NCBI RefSeq assembly: GCF_040215725.1
Contig: NZ_CP157969.1
Span: 558,001-622,000 of the forward strand
DNA: 64,000 nucleotides
Source: Rhizobium sp. ZPR4
Lineage (GTDB): Bacteria; Pseudomonadota; Alphaproteobacteria; Rhizobiales; Rhizobiaceae
Direction of reading: 5' to 3'
Shown here: positions 26,759 to 35,049 of the stretch, in pieces
How positions within the stretch are numbered: position 1 is the stretch's first letter
Layout: the number at the start of each line of letters is the position of its first letter
Made by a program: the position numbers and the translations under genes
The notes under the pieces: generated by a model
Told to the model about the DNA's origin: nothing
What the model saw: only the letters and a program-made list of their open reading frames with translations
Databases searched by the model: none

Positions 26759-27061
26759 ATGATCACCGCCGCACAGATGCGTGCCGCAAGAGCCCTTCTT
26801 GGTATAGATCAGCGCCAACTCGCGGAATTGGCGGGGGTATCCGTTCCGACAATCCAACGGATGGAGGCAAGCCCCGACGTCGTGCGCGGCAATGTTGATT
26901 CCCTGATGCGATTGCTGGCGGCTTTAAGCGAAGCCGGCATTGAGGTGATCAACGAAGGCGCGGTCAGCCCGGATGGAGGGCGCGGCGTCAGGCTGAAGAC
27001 CAAGCGGTCGGAGAGCGGGGCGCCGGGATTGCCCGGACGAGGAACGGGACCTCGCTCATGA
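26759..27061 (+). CDS. XRE-family helix-turn-helix regulator
   Basis: A 100-residue DNA-binding protein with a classic HTH_3 motif in the first 60 residues (ALLGIDQRQLAELAGVSVPT, landmarks RQLAELAGVS and IQRMEA). The C-terminal 30 residues are basic and Gly-rich, probably disordered. The last codons overlap the start of the hyfB-like gene by 4 bp (ATGA), so the regulator is translationally coupled to the membrane complex. Confidence 0.8.
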   Translation: MITAAQMRAARALLGIDQRQLAELAGVSVPTIQRMEASPDVVRGNVDSLMRLLAALSEAGIEVINEGAVSPDGGRGVRLKTKRSESGAPGLPGRGTGPRS

Positions 27062-29079
27062 TCTCCCTGGCCGCGATCCTGCTGTGCTCGGTCTTCCTGT
27101 TTGCAACGGCAATTCTTGCGGTTTGCATCGCCCGATCGAAACAGGCAACGAAGCTCATCTATGGCCTAAGTTTCGGTCTGTCGGCAATCGCCTTTGCCGT
27201 AGCGATCGGCGCGCTCGCCACGGTGGTTTCTCCCAATACCGCATCTACGCTCGTGCTTCCGATCGGCCTGCCGTGGCTCGGCAGTCATTTCCGTCTGGAT
27301 GCGCTATCCGCCTTCTTTCTAACCGTCGTCAATTTCGGCGGCATGCTTTCGAGCGTGTATGCGCTCGGCTACGGCCGCCACGAACATGCGCCGCACCGGG
27401 TGCTGCCGTTCTTCCCGGCCTTTGTCGCCGGCATGAATCTCGTGATCCTTGCGGATGACGCCTTCACCTTCCTGATGTCCTGGGAGTTCATGTCGCTCGC
27501 CTCCTGGGCACTCGTGATGGCCCATCATCGCGATACCGGCAACCGGAAAGCCGGCTATCTCTATATCGTCATGGCGAGTTTCGGCACGCTCACTCTCCTG
27601 CTCGCCTTCGGTCTGCTTGCGGGACCGGACGGCAATTACAGTTTCGCTACGATGCGTGCCGCCGACCATGCGCCGCTGACCTCGGGCTTGGTGCTCGTTT
27701 TGCTGTTGATCGGCACTGGATCCAAGGCCGGACTGGTGCCCTTGCATGTCTGGCTGCCGCGAGCGCATCCGGCCGCCCCCAGTCATGTTTCCGCGCTCAT
27801 GAGCGGTGTCATGACCAAAGTCGCGGTATACGGCTTCATCCGCGTGGTCTTCGATCTCCTCGGCGCGCCGGCATGGTGGTTCGGCATCGTCGTTCTGGCG
27901 ATCGGCGGCATCACCGCGGTTCTTGGCATTCTGCACGCGCTGATGGAGAGCGACCTCAAGCGTCTGCTTGCGTATAGCACCATTGAAAATATCGGCGTCA
28001 TCTTCGTCAGCCTCGGTCTGGCGCTTGCGTTCAGGGCGAACGGCATGGGGCTGGCGGCGGCTTTAGCGCTGACCGCCGCGCTATTCCATATTCTGAACCA
28101 TTCCTTCTTCAAGAGCCTGCTTTTCTTTGGCGCCGGCGCCGTGCTGACGGCAACCGGGGAACGGGACATGGAAAAACTCGGTGGCCTCATCCATCGCATG
28201 CCGGTGACCGGCCTGGTTTTTCTCGTTGGCTGTGTTGCCATCTCGGCTCTTCCTCCCTTCAATGGTTTCGTTTCCGAATGGCTGGCATTTCAGGCTGTCC
28301 TGCAGAGCCCGGCCCTGCCGCAATGGGGATTGAAGCTGCTGGTGCCGGCCGTAGGCGGCCTGCTCGCCCTTGCCGCGGCCCTTGCAGCTGCCTGCTTCGT
28401 CAAGGTGTTCGGCGTGACGTTTCTTGGCCGTGCCCGCAGCCTGCCGGCCGAACGGGCGATGGAAGTCGATCGCTTTTCGCTCGCCGCCATGTCGATGCTG
28501 GCCTTCCTTTGCCTTGCCGCCGGCATCCTGCCGGGGGTCGTCATCGATGCACTCGCACCGCTGACGCTTTTGCTGATCGGCCAGCGGATGCCGGTGCAGA
28601 CGGACATTCCGTGGCTGTCGATCGTGCCGATCGCCGAAGCTCGCAGCTCCTATAACGGCTTGCTCGTTTTCCTCTTCATCGTCTTTTCGGCGTCGCTCAC
28701 GGCCTATCTCGTCCACCGCTTTGGCTCGCGGCGTATTCGACGAGCGCCGGCCTGGGATTGCGGCTTTCCGGTGAATAGCCCGGCAACGCAATATTCCGCC
28801 AGCAGTTTCGCCCAGCCCATCCGGCGCGTCTTCGGCACGCTGATCTTTCGCGCGCGCGACCGCGTCACCATGCCGTCACCCGGCGATCTCCGACCCGCAC
28901 GGTTCGCCCTGGAAATGCACGATTATATCTGGGAAGGTCTCTACCTGCCCATCGTCGGCGCCGTCGGCTTTGCGGCCGAAAAACTCAACTATCTGCAATT
29001 CCTGACCATCCGGCGCTATCTGAGCCTGGTCTTCATAACGCTCGTCCTCCTGCTTCTGGTACTGGCGCTATGGTCATGA
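27058..29079 (+). CDS. Hydrogenase-4/complex I-like antiporter subunit (HyfB-like)
   Basis: A 673-residue inner-membrane protein of the NuoL/MrpA-D/HyfB family with about 15 helices. The conserved quinone/antiporter core is visible, with GTGSKAGLVPLHVWLPRAHP around residue 220 and the Lys and His residues used in proton translocation. It is first in the membrane arm operon and overlaps hyfC by 10 bp. In group 4 hydrogenases or related Ehr complexes it couples redox chemistry to ion pumping. Here its partner catalytic subunits are damaged (see below). Confidence 0.88.
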   Translation: MISLAAILLCSVFLFATAILAVCIARSKQATKLIYGLSFGLSAIAFAVAIGALATVVSPNTASTLVLPIGLPWLGSHFRLDALSAFFLTVVNFGGMLSSVYALGYGRHEHAPHRVLPFFPAFVAGMNLVILADDAFTFLMSWEFMSLASWALVMAHHRDTGNRKAGYLYIVMASFGTLTLLLAFGLLAGPDGNYSFATMRAADHAPLTSGLVLVLLLIGTGSKAGLVPLHVWLPRAHPAAPSHVSALMSGVMTKVAVYGFIRVVFDLLGAPAWWFGIVVLAIGGITAVLGILHALMESDLKRLLAYSTIENIGVIFVSLGLALAFRANGMGLAAALALTAALFHILNHSFFKSLLFFGAGAVLTATGERDMEKLGGLIHRMPVTGLVFLVGCVAISALPPFNGFVSEWLAFQAVLQSPALPQWGLKLLVPAVGGLLALAAALAAACFVKVFGVTFLGRARSLPAERAMEVDRFSLAAMSMLAFLCLAAGILPGVVIDALAPLTLLLIGQRMPVQTDIPWLSIVPIAEARSSYNGLLVFLFIVFSASLTAYLVHRFGSRRIRRAPAWDCGFPVNSPATQYSASSFAQPIRRVFGTLIFRARDRVTMPSPGDLRPARFALEMHDYIWEGLYLPIVGAVGFAAEKLNYLQFLTIRRYLSLVFITLVLLLLVLALWS

Positions 29080-30026
29080 TATCTGCCCTTTTCGCCCAGG
29101 CCCTCCAGATGTCGCTCGTCGTGCTGCTGGCGCCGCTGCTGACGGGCGTCGTGCGCATGTTCAAGGCGCGGCTGCTGCGCCGGCGTGGGCCTTCTCCGAT
29201 ACAGCCCTATCGCGATCTTGTCCGGCTTCTGCGCAAGGAGGCGGTCGTTGCGGAGAATGCGTCCTGGCTGTTCAGGGCAGCGCCTTATCTGATCTTCGCC
29301 GCGACATGGGTGGCTGCCGCCATCATCCCCACCTTCGCCACCGGCCTCCTCTTCAGCTGGACCGCGGACCTGATCGCCATCATCGCGCTGCTTGGCAGCG
29401 CGCGATTTTTCCTGGCGCTCGCCGGCATGGATGTGGGCACCAGCTTCGGCGGCATCGGCTCGAGCCGCGAGATGATGATTGCGACACTGGCCGAGCCGTC
29501 GATGCTGCTCATCATCTTCACGCTTGCCCTGGTGGCCGGCTCGACGCAGCTTTCTGCCATCACCGCCTTCATGACCTCGCCGCAGGTCGGCTTGCGTGTT
29601 TCGCTGGCGATCGCGCTCATCGCCCTCATCATGGTCGCGATCGCCGAAAATGCCCGTATCCCCGTCGACAACCCCGCGACACATCTGGAATTGACCATGG
29701 TGCACGAAGCCATGGTGCTCGAATATTCCGGGCGGCACCTCGCCATGATCGAGCTTACGGCGTCGCTCAAGCTCTTGCTCTATATTTCGCTGATCGCCTG
29801 CCTGTTCGTTCCCTGGAAGCTGGTCGCTTTCGGGGCCGGGCCGGTTGCCTACCTGGTCGGATTGTCCGCCTATCTTGCCAAGTTGGCGGCGGGTGGCGCC
29901 CTGCTTGCGCTCTTCGAAACCGCGACCGCCAAGATGCGCGTTTTCCGCGTGCCGGAATTCCTCGGCGCCGCGCTGATGCTCGGTCTGCTCGCCGCCCTGT
30001 TGCGTTTCGTGTCGAGGGGCCTGTGA
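29070..30026 (+). CDS. NuoH-like membrane subunit (HyfC-like)
   Basis: A 318-residue membrane protein with about eight helices, of the NuoH/HyfC/HycD family. Conserved segments are GPSPIQPYRDLVRLLRKE near residue 45 and ENARIPVDNPATHLELTM near residue 200; the latter holds the acidic residues of the E-channel. It overlaps both neighbouring genes, indicating tight operon structure. Confidence 0.88.
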   Translation: MVMISALFAQALQMSLVVLLAPLLTGVVRMFKARLLRRRGPSPIQPYRDLVRLLRKEAVVAENASWLFRAAPYLIFAATWVAAAIIPTFATGLLFSWTADLIAIIALLGSARFFLALAGMDVGTSFGGIGSSREMMIATLAEPSMLLIIFTLALVAGSTQLSAITAFMTSPQVGLRVSLAIALIALIMVAIAENARIPVDNPATHLELTMVHEAMVLEYSGRHLAMIELTASLKLLLYISLIACLFVPWKLVAFGAGPVAYLVGLSAYLAKLAAGGALLALFETATAKMRVFRVPEFLGAALMLGLLAALLRFVSRGL

Positions 30027-30691
30027 TGACCGGGTCGGTCTTCGACATCGCTCACATGCTTGCCGGCGGCCTGGTACTCGTCAGCATGATGATGCTTTAT
30101 CAGGATCGGCTTTATGCGCTGCTGAACGTCTTTGCGCTGCATTCGCTGGTACTGACGCTGTCGGTTGCCTGGCAAGCTCTTGTCCAGGATGCACCGCATC
30201 TCTTCGTGACCGCGGCGATCGCTCTCATTTTCAAGGCGATTATCATTCCTGTGGTGCTGCATCGCATGATCCGCCAGCTCGGCATCCATCGCGAGATAGA
30301 GACTGTCGTCGGCGTCGGTCCCACCATGCTCGTCGGCCTGGGACTGGTGGCCCTGGCAACGGTGGTCATGCTGCGGGTGACGCCATCGGCCGATCCGATC
30401 GCGCGCGAAGATCTTGCCTTTGCCCTGTCGGTCCTGTTGCTGGGACTGCTGATCATGGTCACGCGCCGCAATGCCGTCAGCCAGGTCGTCGGCTTCATGT
30501 CTCTGGAAAACGGATTGGTGCTGGCGGCGACCGGCGCCAAGGGCATGCCACTGGTGGTGGAGATCAGCGTCGCCTTCTCGATCCTGATCGCCTTCATCGT
30601 CATCGGCGTCTTCCTGTTCCGCATCCGCGAGCGCTTCGACACGGTAGACGTCCGGGCGCTTGACGATTTCAAGGGGAGGCGACGGAAGTGA
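30026..30691 (+). CDS. HyfE-like membrane subunit
   Basis: A 221-residue protein with about seven helices, of the HyfE family, related to NuoK. The start at 30026 overlaps the HyfC stop (TGATG). The motif SLENGLVLAATG carries the Glu typical of NuoK-like subunits. The end overlaps the hyfF start by 4 bp. Confidence 0.85.
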   Translation: MTGSVFDIAHMLAGGLVLVSMMMLYQDRLYALLNVFALHSLVLTLSVAWQALVQDAPHLFVTAAIALIFKAIIIPVVLHRMIRQLGIHREIETVVGVGPTMLVGLGLVALATVVMLRVTPSADPIAREDLAFALSVLLLGLLIMVTRRNAVSQVVGFMSLENGLVLAATGAKGMPLVVEISVAFSILIAFIVIGVFLFRIRERFDTVDVRALDDFKGRRRK

Positions 30692-31419
30692 ACGCCCTCT
30701 CCTCCTCCATCCTCGGCTTCGACGCTGTGACGGCCGTCCTCGTCGTACCAATCGCCGCTGCTGCTCTTCTGGCACTCCTCCCCGGCTACCGCATGACGGC
30801 GCGGCTGAACATAGTCGCGAGCCTTTTGACACTGCTTGCAGCGCTTTTGCTTTTCTTCAGCGCTCGGCTGCCACCGGGCCGATATCTGCTCGTGGACGAT
30901 CTCAACATCGTCTTCATCGTCCTCAATGCCTTCGTCGGCTTCACCACCAGCGTCTTCAGTGCCGGCTACATCGCCCATGAACTTGAGATCGGCCGTCTCA
31001 CGCCCGCCAACCTGCGATTCTACCACGCGATGTATCAGGTCATGATGTTTGGTATGAACCTCGCGTTCGTGTCGAACAATATCGGCCTGATGTGGGTGGC
31101 GGTGGAACTTGCAACGCTGACCACCGTACTGATGGTCGGCATCTACCGCACCCATGAAGCGCTTGAAGCGGCCTGGAAGTATTTCATCCTTGGAAGCGTC
31201 GGGATTGCTTTCGCGCTGTTCGGCACCATCCTCGTCTACCTGGCCGCTCAATCCGTCGTCGGCACCGGCTACGACGCCATGATCTGGACGACGCTGGTGG
31301 AACACGCCGCCGGCTTCGATCCGGCTCTTCTCAACCTCGCCTTCATCTTCCTGCTGCTCGGCTATGGCACCAAGGTCGGACTGGCGCCGCTCCTGCCTAT
31401 CCACCCTACGGCGAATTGA
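30688..31419 (+). pseudogene. Truncated hyfF (N-terminal half)
   Basis: A 243-residue frame matching the first half of HyfF, a NuoN/MrpD-type membrane subunit usually of about 480-500 residues. Homology is intact through GTKVGLAPL; normally a HAWLPDAHSEAP segment follows. Here the sequence changes abruptly at about 31393 to LPIHPTAN and a stop. The continuation in another frame is the end of HyfG, so a deletion has fused the two genes. The product lacks the second half of the transport core and is probably non-functional. Confidence 0.8.
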
Positions 31420-31787
31420 CCTTCGATGTACCGCTGCTCAACGACGGCGACGTAAACGCCCGGATATGGATTCGCATTCGCGAAGTCGAGCAGATCCTGT
31501 CGCTCATCGAACAGATTCTCGACCGGCTGCCGGGCGGCCCGGTTCTTTCCGATGTTTCGCCTGTCAATGAATCCAGAGAGGGTGTGGCTCTTGTCGAAGG
31601 ATTCCGCGGTGACATCCTGGCATGGCTGCGCCTCACGCCTGAGGGCAGGATCGAGCGCTGCCATCTGCGCGATCCGTCCTGGTTTCAGTGGCCGCTGCTG
31701 GAGGCTGCGATCAAGGACAATATCGTCGCCGACTTTCCGCTCTGCAACAAATCATTTAACTGCTCGTATTCGGGGCACGACCTGTAA
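31389..31787 (+). pseudogene. C-terminal fragment of hyfG (NuoD/hydrogenase large subunit-like)
   Basis: From about 31395, in the +1 frame relative to hyfF, the sequence reads AYPPYGELTFDV and continues to CNKSFNCSYSGHDL and a stop. This is the C-terminal quarter of a HyfG/HycE/NuoD-type subunit. The missing part would be nearly 400 residues, including the N-terminal metal-ligand region. The retained end does not contain the CxxC nickel ligand motif of true NiFe hydrogenases; its two Cys are spaced CX5C. So even the ancestral protein may have been an Ehr-type, non-hydrogenase homologue. Confidence 0.75.
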
Positions 31788-31799
31788 GGGCAGCAAGCT

Positions 31800-32327
31800 A
31801 TGCGCAAGCTCCTGTTCGAAAGCCTGATCCGGCCGCCATTGACGGAACCTGCACCCGTCAGCGCCAATGCGGCAGTCGAGGAGCTCGCGGCCGCAGTGGA
31901 TAGTAAAGCGCGCCGCAGGCTCGGCCGCAGTCTGGCGATACGCGCCGTCGACGCCGGATCCTGCAACGGTTGCGAACTCGAAATGCATGCTTTGAGCAAT
32001 GCCTTTTATGATATCGAACGGTTTGGCATCCGTTTCGTGGCCTCGCCCCGTCATGCCGACGTGCTCATGGTCACCGGCCCCGTGACCAGGAACATGGCTG
32101 AAGCCCTCGAACGGACATATAATGCCACGCCGGAACCCAAATGGGTCGTGGCGTTGGGCGATTGCGCGCGCGATGGCGGTTGCTTTGCCGGGAGCTATGC
32201 CGTGGTCGGCGGGGTTTCGAAGATCGTGCCCGTCGACTTGCACATTCCCGGCTGCCCGCCTTCACCAATCGATATCCTCAAAGGCTTGCTGGCGCTGCTT
32301 GACCATGTAAGCGAGGGGAGCGGCTAG
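31800..32327 (+). CDS. NuoB-like iron-sulfur subunit (HyfI-like)
   Basis: A 175-residue cytoplasmic protein of the NuoB/HyfI/HycG family. Likely 4Fe-4S ligands are Cys55 and Cys58 (GSCNGCELE), Cys122 (GDCARDGG) and Cys152 (PGCPPSP), with an additional Cys128. The N-terminal 45 residues are variable, as in HyfI. It follows the hyfG fragment by 12 bp and is intact, so the deletion left this subunit without its large-subunit partner. Confidence 0.85.
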   Translation: MRKLLFESLIRPPLTEPAPVSANAAVEELAAAVDSKARRRLGRSLAIRAVDAGSCNGCELEMHALSNAFYDIERFGIRFVASPRHADVLMVTGPVTRNMAEALERTYNATPEPKWVVALGDCARDGGCFAGSYAVVGGVSKIVPVDLHIPGCPPSPIDILKGLLALLDHVSEGSG

Positions 32328-32425
32328 AGCATGATACCGAAAAGTGTGAGCGATTTTGCGCCCGGAATTGCGTGAAAACAAGGAGATAGAGCATTTTCGT
32401 AACTCCGTTTGAAACGGAAATGCTC
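32328..32425. repeat. RIME-like rhizobial palindromic repeat
   Basis: Just after the hyfI stop, the text GAGCATGATACCGAAAAGTGTGAGCG is of the kind repeated widely in Rhizobium and Agrobacterium intergenic regions. It is followed at 32389-32425 by a palindrome with outer arms GAGCATTT/AAATGCTC and an inner CCGTTT/AAACGG hairpin. The family match is from memory; the palindrome itself is seen directly. Confidence 0.6.
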
Positions 32426-32559
32426 CAGTTTGACGGCAAGGTTCGATGACTGGACGTCTACGGTCAGTTATTCCTGCAATCGCCGCGGCTGCGGTGGCAA
32501 TGTATCGCTTCATCGCACCGACCGGTCGTGTGAAGCTATCGCGACGACGTCGGCGCCTC

Positions 32560-33471
32560 ATGGGCACGAGCGCCTTTCATAAAGATCCCGCCATCATTGC
32601 AGCCATCGACGCCGTCGAGAAGGTGTTTATCCGAGACTTCAAATGGTCTTTCCGCCGGATATCATACCCGCAGGAGAGCGGCATTGATGCTCGCGCCGAG
32701 ATTCTCGATAACGGATGGTCCGCCGGCCGCTTTCTGCCGATGCAGATCAGGCCGGCTCCGCCAGAACGGGACGACTGCGGCAATTACATCCATCAAGTTC
32801 AGACGTGCGATCTGGGTTACTGGACGGCACATTCCTTATCGGTTTGCGTGATCCTCTTCGACCCGGACAGCGGCAATGTTGCGTGGCAATGGGCTGCGGC
32901 AACAGACGGCGACCATGGAAATGCGGAGACGCTGCTAGCCGTTCCAGCGTCGAACGTCCTGGATGCATCCGCCAGACTGAGCTTCGAGGAGGCCGTCTTA
33001 CCGAATCCGCAAATATTGCTGCGCTCTGCATTCGCCGTCGATCGTGCCTTGATGGAAAGAATTGCCGATGAAGGGGCGATATTCATTTGGGACGAATGGG
33101 GCGATTTCTCCCCAATCTTCGGCAATTTGCGCGTCCTTATGGGTAAGGATGAGCCGGAGATACAAGTCGATTATCGCATTCGGGCGCATAACCTCCACGA
33201 ATTGATGGTCCAGCTCTTCCCTTGGGCATGTTATTCCTATGCTGAGCCGATCAAGGAATACTCCGGCGAAGTGGCGGTGCATGTGCTGGAGGTCGCACTT
33301 CGGCCGGAAGCCCAGGCCTATCTGGAAGCGGAAGAGTTTCTGGATGCAGGCTATCCCGAAGAGCAGGATCCCCCATTGCCGGAGACGGAAGATTATATGA
33401 CCGCCGAGGAAGAGGCTGCCTTTTGGCGAAGCAGGACAGGATCGCATGGCTCCGATGAGTGGGAAAATTGA
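32560..33471 (+). CDS. DUF4365-like protein (PD-(D/E)XK nuclease-type fold)
   Basis: A 303-residue soluble protein if begun at 32560; the frame is open from 32446. The N-terminal half resembles DUF4365: an alpha-helical start, FKWSFRRIS, then SGIDARAEI followed by AGRFLPMQIR. This corresponds to the family's GIDxxxEI...QxK nuclease-like core (here Arg in place of Lys). A GYWTAHSLSVCVILFD segment follows. The Trp/acidic-rich C-terminus (PEEQDPPLPETED) is not recognised. Such proteins appear in defence islands, but no defence partners are next to it. No clear ribosome-binding site decides the start. Confidence 0.6.
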   Translation: MGTSAFHKDPAIIAAIDAVEKVFIRDFKWSFRRISYPQESGIDARAEILDNGWSAGRFLPMQIRPAPPERDDCGNYIHQVQTCDLGYWTAHSLSVCVILFDPDSGNVAWQWAAATDGDHGNAETLLAVPASNVLDASARLSFEEAVLPNPQILLRSAFAVDRALMERIADEGAIFIWDEWGDFSPIFGNLRVLMGKDEPEIQVDYRIRAHNLHELMVQLFPWACYSYAEPIKEYSGEVAVHVLEVALRPEAQAYLEAEEFLDAGYPEEQDPPLPETEDYMTAEEEAAFWRSRTGSHGSDEWEN

Positions 33472-33495
33472 ATGAGCCACGATGCCGCTTGGCAG

Positions 33496-33735
33496 TTAGA
33501 TGTAAGACTCGCGTGTCAACAAAATCATATAGTTATCGCTGCACACAATTTGAGAACTGGCAATTGAGTTGAGAAAGCCGCTCGGACTTTGCCACCTTGT
33601 TTGAGATTCATTCCCGTCATACGCGGACTGCTTGTGCTGATCAATGACACTGGCCCAGTCCCTGAGGTCATCGGTGCGGACACGTAAGGTCGGCCATTGG
33701 ATGATGACCGAAATGGCCTTGTCGCAAACTCCCGG
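33496..33735 (-). pseudogene. Possible coding relic of about 79 codons
   Basis: Reading leftward, the stretch between two stops translates to protein-like sequence (SVIIQWPTLRVR, DDLRDWASVID, SPSGFLNSIASSQIV) but begins without ATG, GTG or TTG; an ATT is the only candidate. It could be a truncated gene, or a gene using a rare start, just downstream of the small lipoprotein gene. I do not recognise a family. Confidence 0.25.
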
Positions 33736-33774
33736 TTAATGAAGCGTCCTAGTCAAGGCGTGTACGGGCAGCGC

Positions 33775-34056
33775 TCACCAAGTGAAACGAGGACCGAAAG
33801 AGCCATAGGAGCCCGGTGCCGACCCGCTTGGATCTAGCTGATTATCTCGTTGGACTCTCTCCATCCATCGCCGACGATCGGCCGCTTTGTCTTTGGCGTT
33901 GGCCGGATCTGTTGATTTGCTCGCGGTTACGCGGCCAGATTGACCGCCAGTTCCACCGACTGTCGAGCAGGAAACAAGGAAAATAGCGGGAAAAATAATC
34001 AGGATACCTAAGGCCGTCGGCCTCGTGAGCCCGGAGTAGATCGGCTGCGTAGACAT
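33775..34056 (-). CDS. Small putative lipoprotein
   Basis: A 93-residue protein with a short N-terminal region, a hydrophobic stretch (about residues 16-28) and a lipobox LVSC, so Cys at about residue 30 would be lipidated. The mature part is short, Gly/Ser-rich and then basic (ADRRRWMERVQRDNQ). No family is recognised. An AGGA lies directly before the ATG. It is flanked by gene-poor sequence on both sides. Confidence 0.5.
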   Translation of the reverse strand: MSTQPIYSGLTRPTALGILIIFPAIFLVSCSTVGGTGGQSGRVTASKSTDPANAKDKAADRRRWMERVQRDNQLDPSGSAPGSYGSFGPRFTW

Positions 34057-34214
34057 TCCTAATGCTTTCTTTGACCATCCGTCATAAAGGGGGATGTTAT
34101 TCGATTTCGCATCGAGTGGAAACTAGAGGCTATTCGGATTTGCGTTGTGATGGGCAGCAATTCGGTCCGCCGGGCCGTACCAATCCCGCCAGCTTGATGT
34201 AGAGCGCACTTCGG
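34057..34214. other. Intergenic sequence, nothing recognised
   Basis: A short stretch between the lipoprotein promoter side and the end of the SDR gene. No gene or repeat is visible. Confidence 0.3.
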
Positions 34215-34949
34215 TCACCCCATCCGCCATCCTCCATTCACTGAAACTACAGTTCCAGTCACAAACGATCCCGCCTCCGACGCGAGCCAGAGAACGGCAC
34301 CGGCTATATCGTCAGGCGTCCCTGCACGGCCCAGCGGGGTTGCCGCGACGATCTCGGAAACACGATCATCCGACCAATTCTCGGTGAAACCGGTACCGGC
34401 GATGAAGCCGGGCGCTATCGCATTTGCGGTAATGGCACGCGGCGCCAGTTCGCGAGCCAGAGCATAGGTCAGACCATGCAAACCAGCCTTCGACGCTGCA
34501 TAGGCCAAGCTGCCGGCCCGACTCCCTCCGGTTTGTGCGCCGATCGAGCTGATATTGATGACGCGACCGCCGGGATTGGCAAGTTTTGGCGCAGCAATCA
34601 GTGTGGAGAGGAAACTCCCCTTCAAATTGGCGTCGATAGCGGCATCCCAACCCTGCTCCGCCTCGTTGACCGGGGTCGTAAGGCTGACCGGACGAACGAA
34701 GCCTGCGGCATTTACAAGAACGTCTATACGAGCGAAATCCGCAAACGCGCGTTCCACTTCATTTCGGTTGCCGACGTCGGCACGACGCCATTGTGAGGAT
34801 GGGCCGAGGCGATCCGCAGCCTGCACCAGCCGGTCCTTGTTGCGTCCGACGATCACCACTGTGCAGCCGGCCTTCACCAGCGATGCGGCCACACCAAATC
34901 CTATGCCACTTGCACCCCCAGTTACGATCGCGATCTTTGCTTCCGCCAT
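34215..34949 (-). CDS. SDR-family oxidoreductase
   Basis: A 244-residue short-chain dehydrogenase. The N-terminal cofactor motif is TGGASGIG (residues about 10-17), followed by an Arg-containing GRNKDR that suggests NADPH. NAAG, the catalytic Ser in ISSIGA and YAASK (Tyr/Lys) are all present. The C-terminus GGWRMG is typical. It is divergent from the LysR gene at 35050, its probable regulator. Substrate unknown. Confidence 0.85.
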   Translation of the reverse strand: MAEAKIAIVTGGASGIGFGVAASLVKAGCTVVIVGRNKDRLVQAADRLGPSSQWRRADVGNRNEVERAFADFARIDVLVNAAGFVRPVSLTTPVNEAEQGWDAAIDANLKGSFLSTLIAAPKLANPGGRVINISSIGAQTGGSRAGSLAYAASKAGLHGLTYALARELAPRAITANAIAPGFIAGTGFTENWSDDRVSEIVAATPLGRAGTPDDIAGAVLWLASEAGSFVTGTVVSVNGGWRMG

Positions 34950-35049
34950 CTCGGCACCTCACGTGAATTAAATCTTTCCAAGGATGAAGCAGAGATCATG
35001 ATATGTCGAATATGCTTTATCATGTTGTTTGATATGTTATATATATTGC
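34950..35049. promoter_or_regulatory. AT-rich divergent promoter for the SDR and LysR genes
   Basis: About 100 bp, strongly AT-rich, with an inverted pair ATGATA/TATCAT (about 34998-35023) and a run TGATATGTTATATATATTG just before the LysR start. This is compatible with a LysR operator overlapping both promoters; the exact site is uncertain. Confidence 0.4.
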
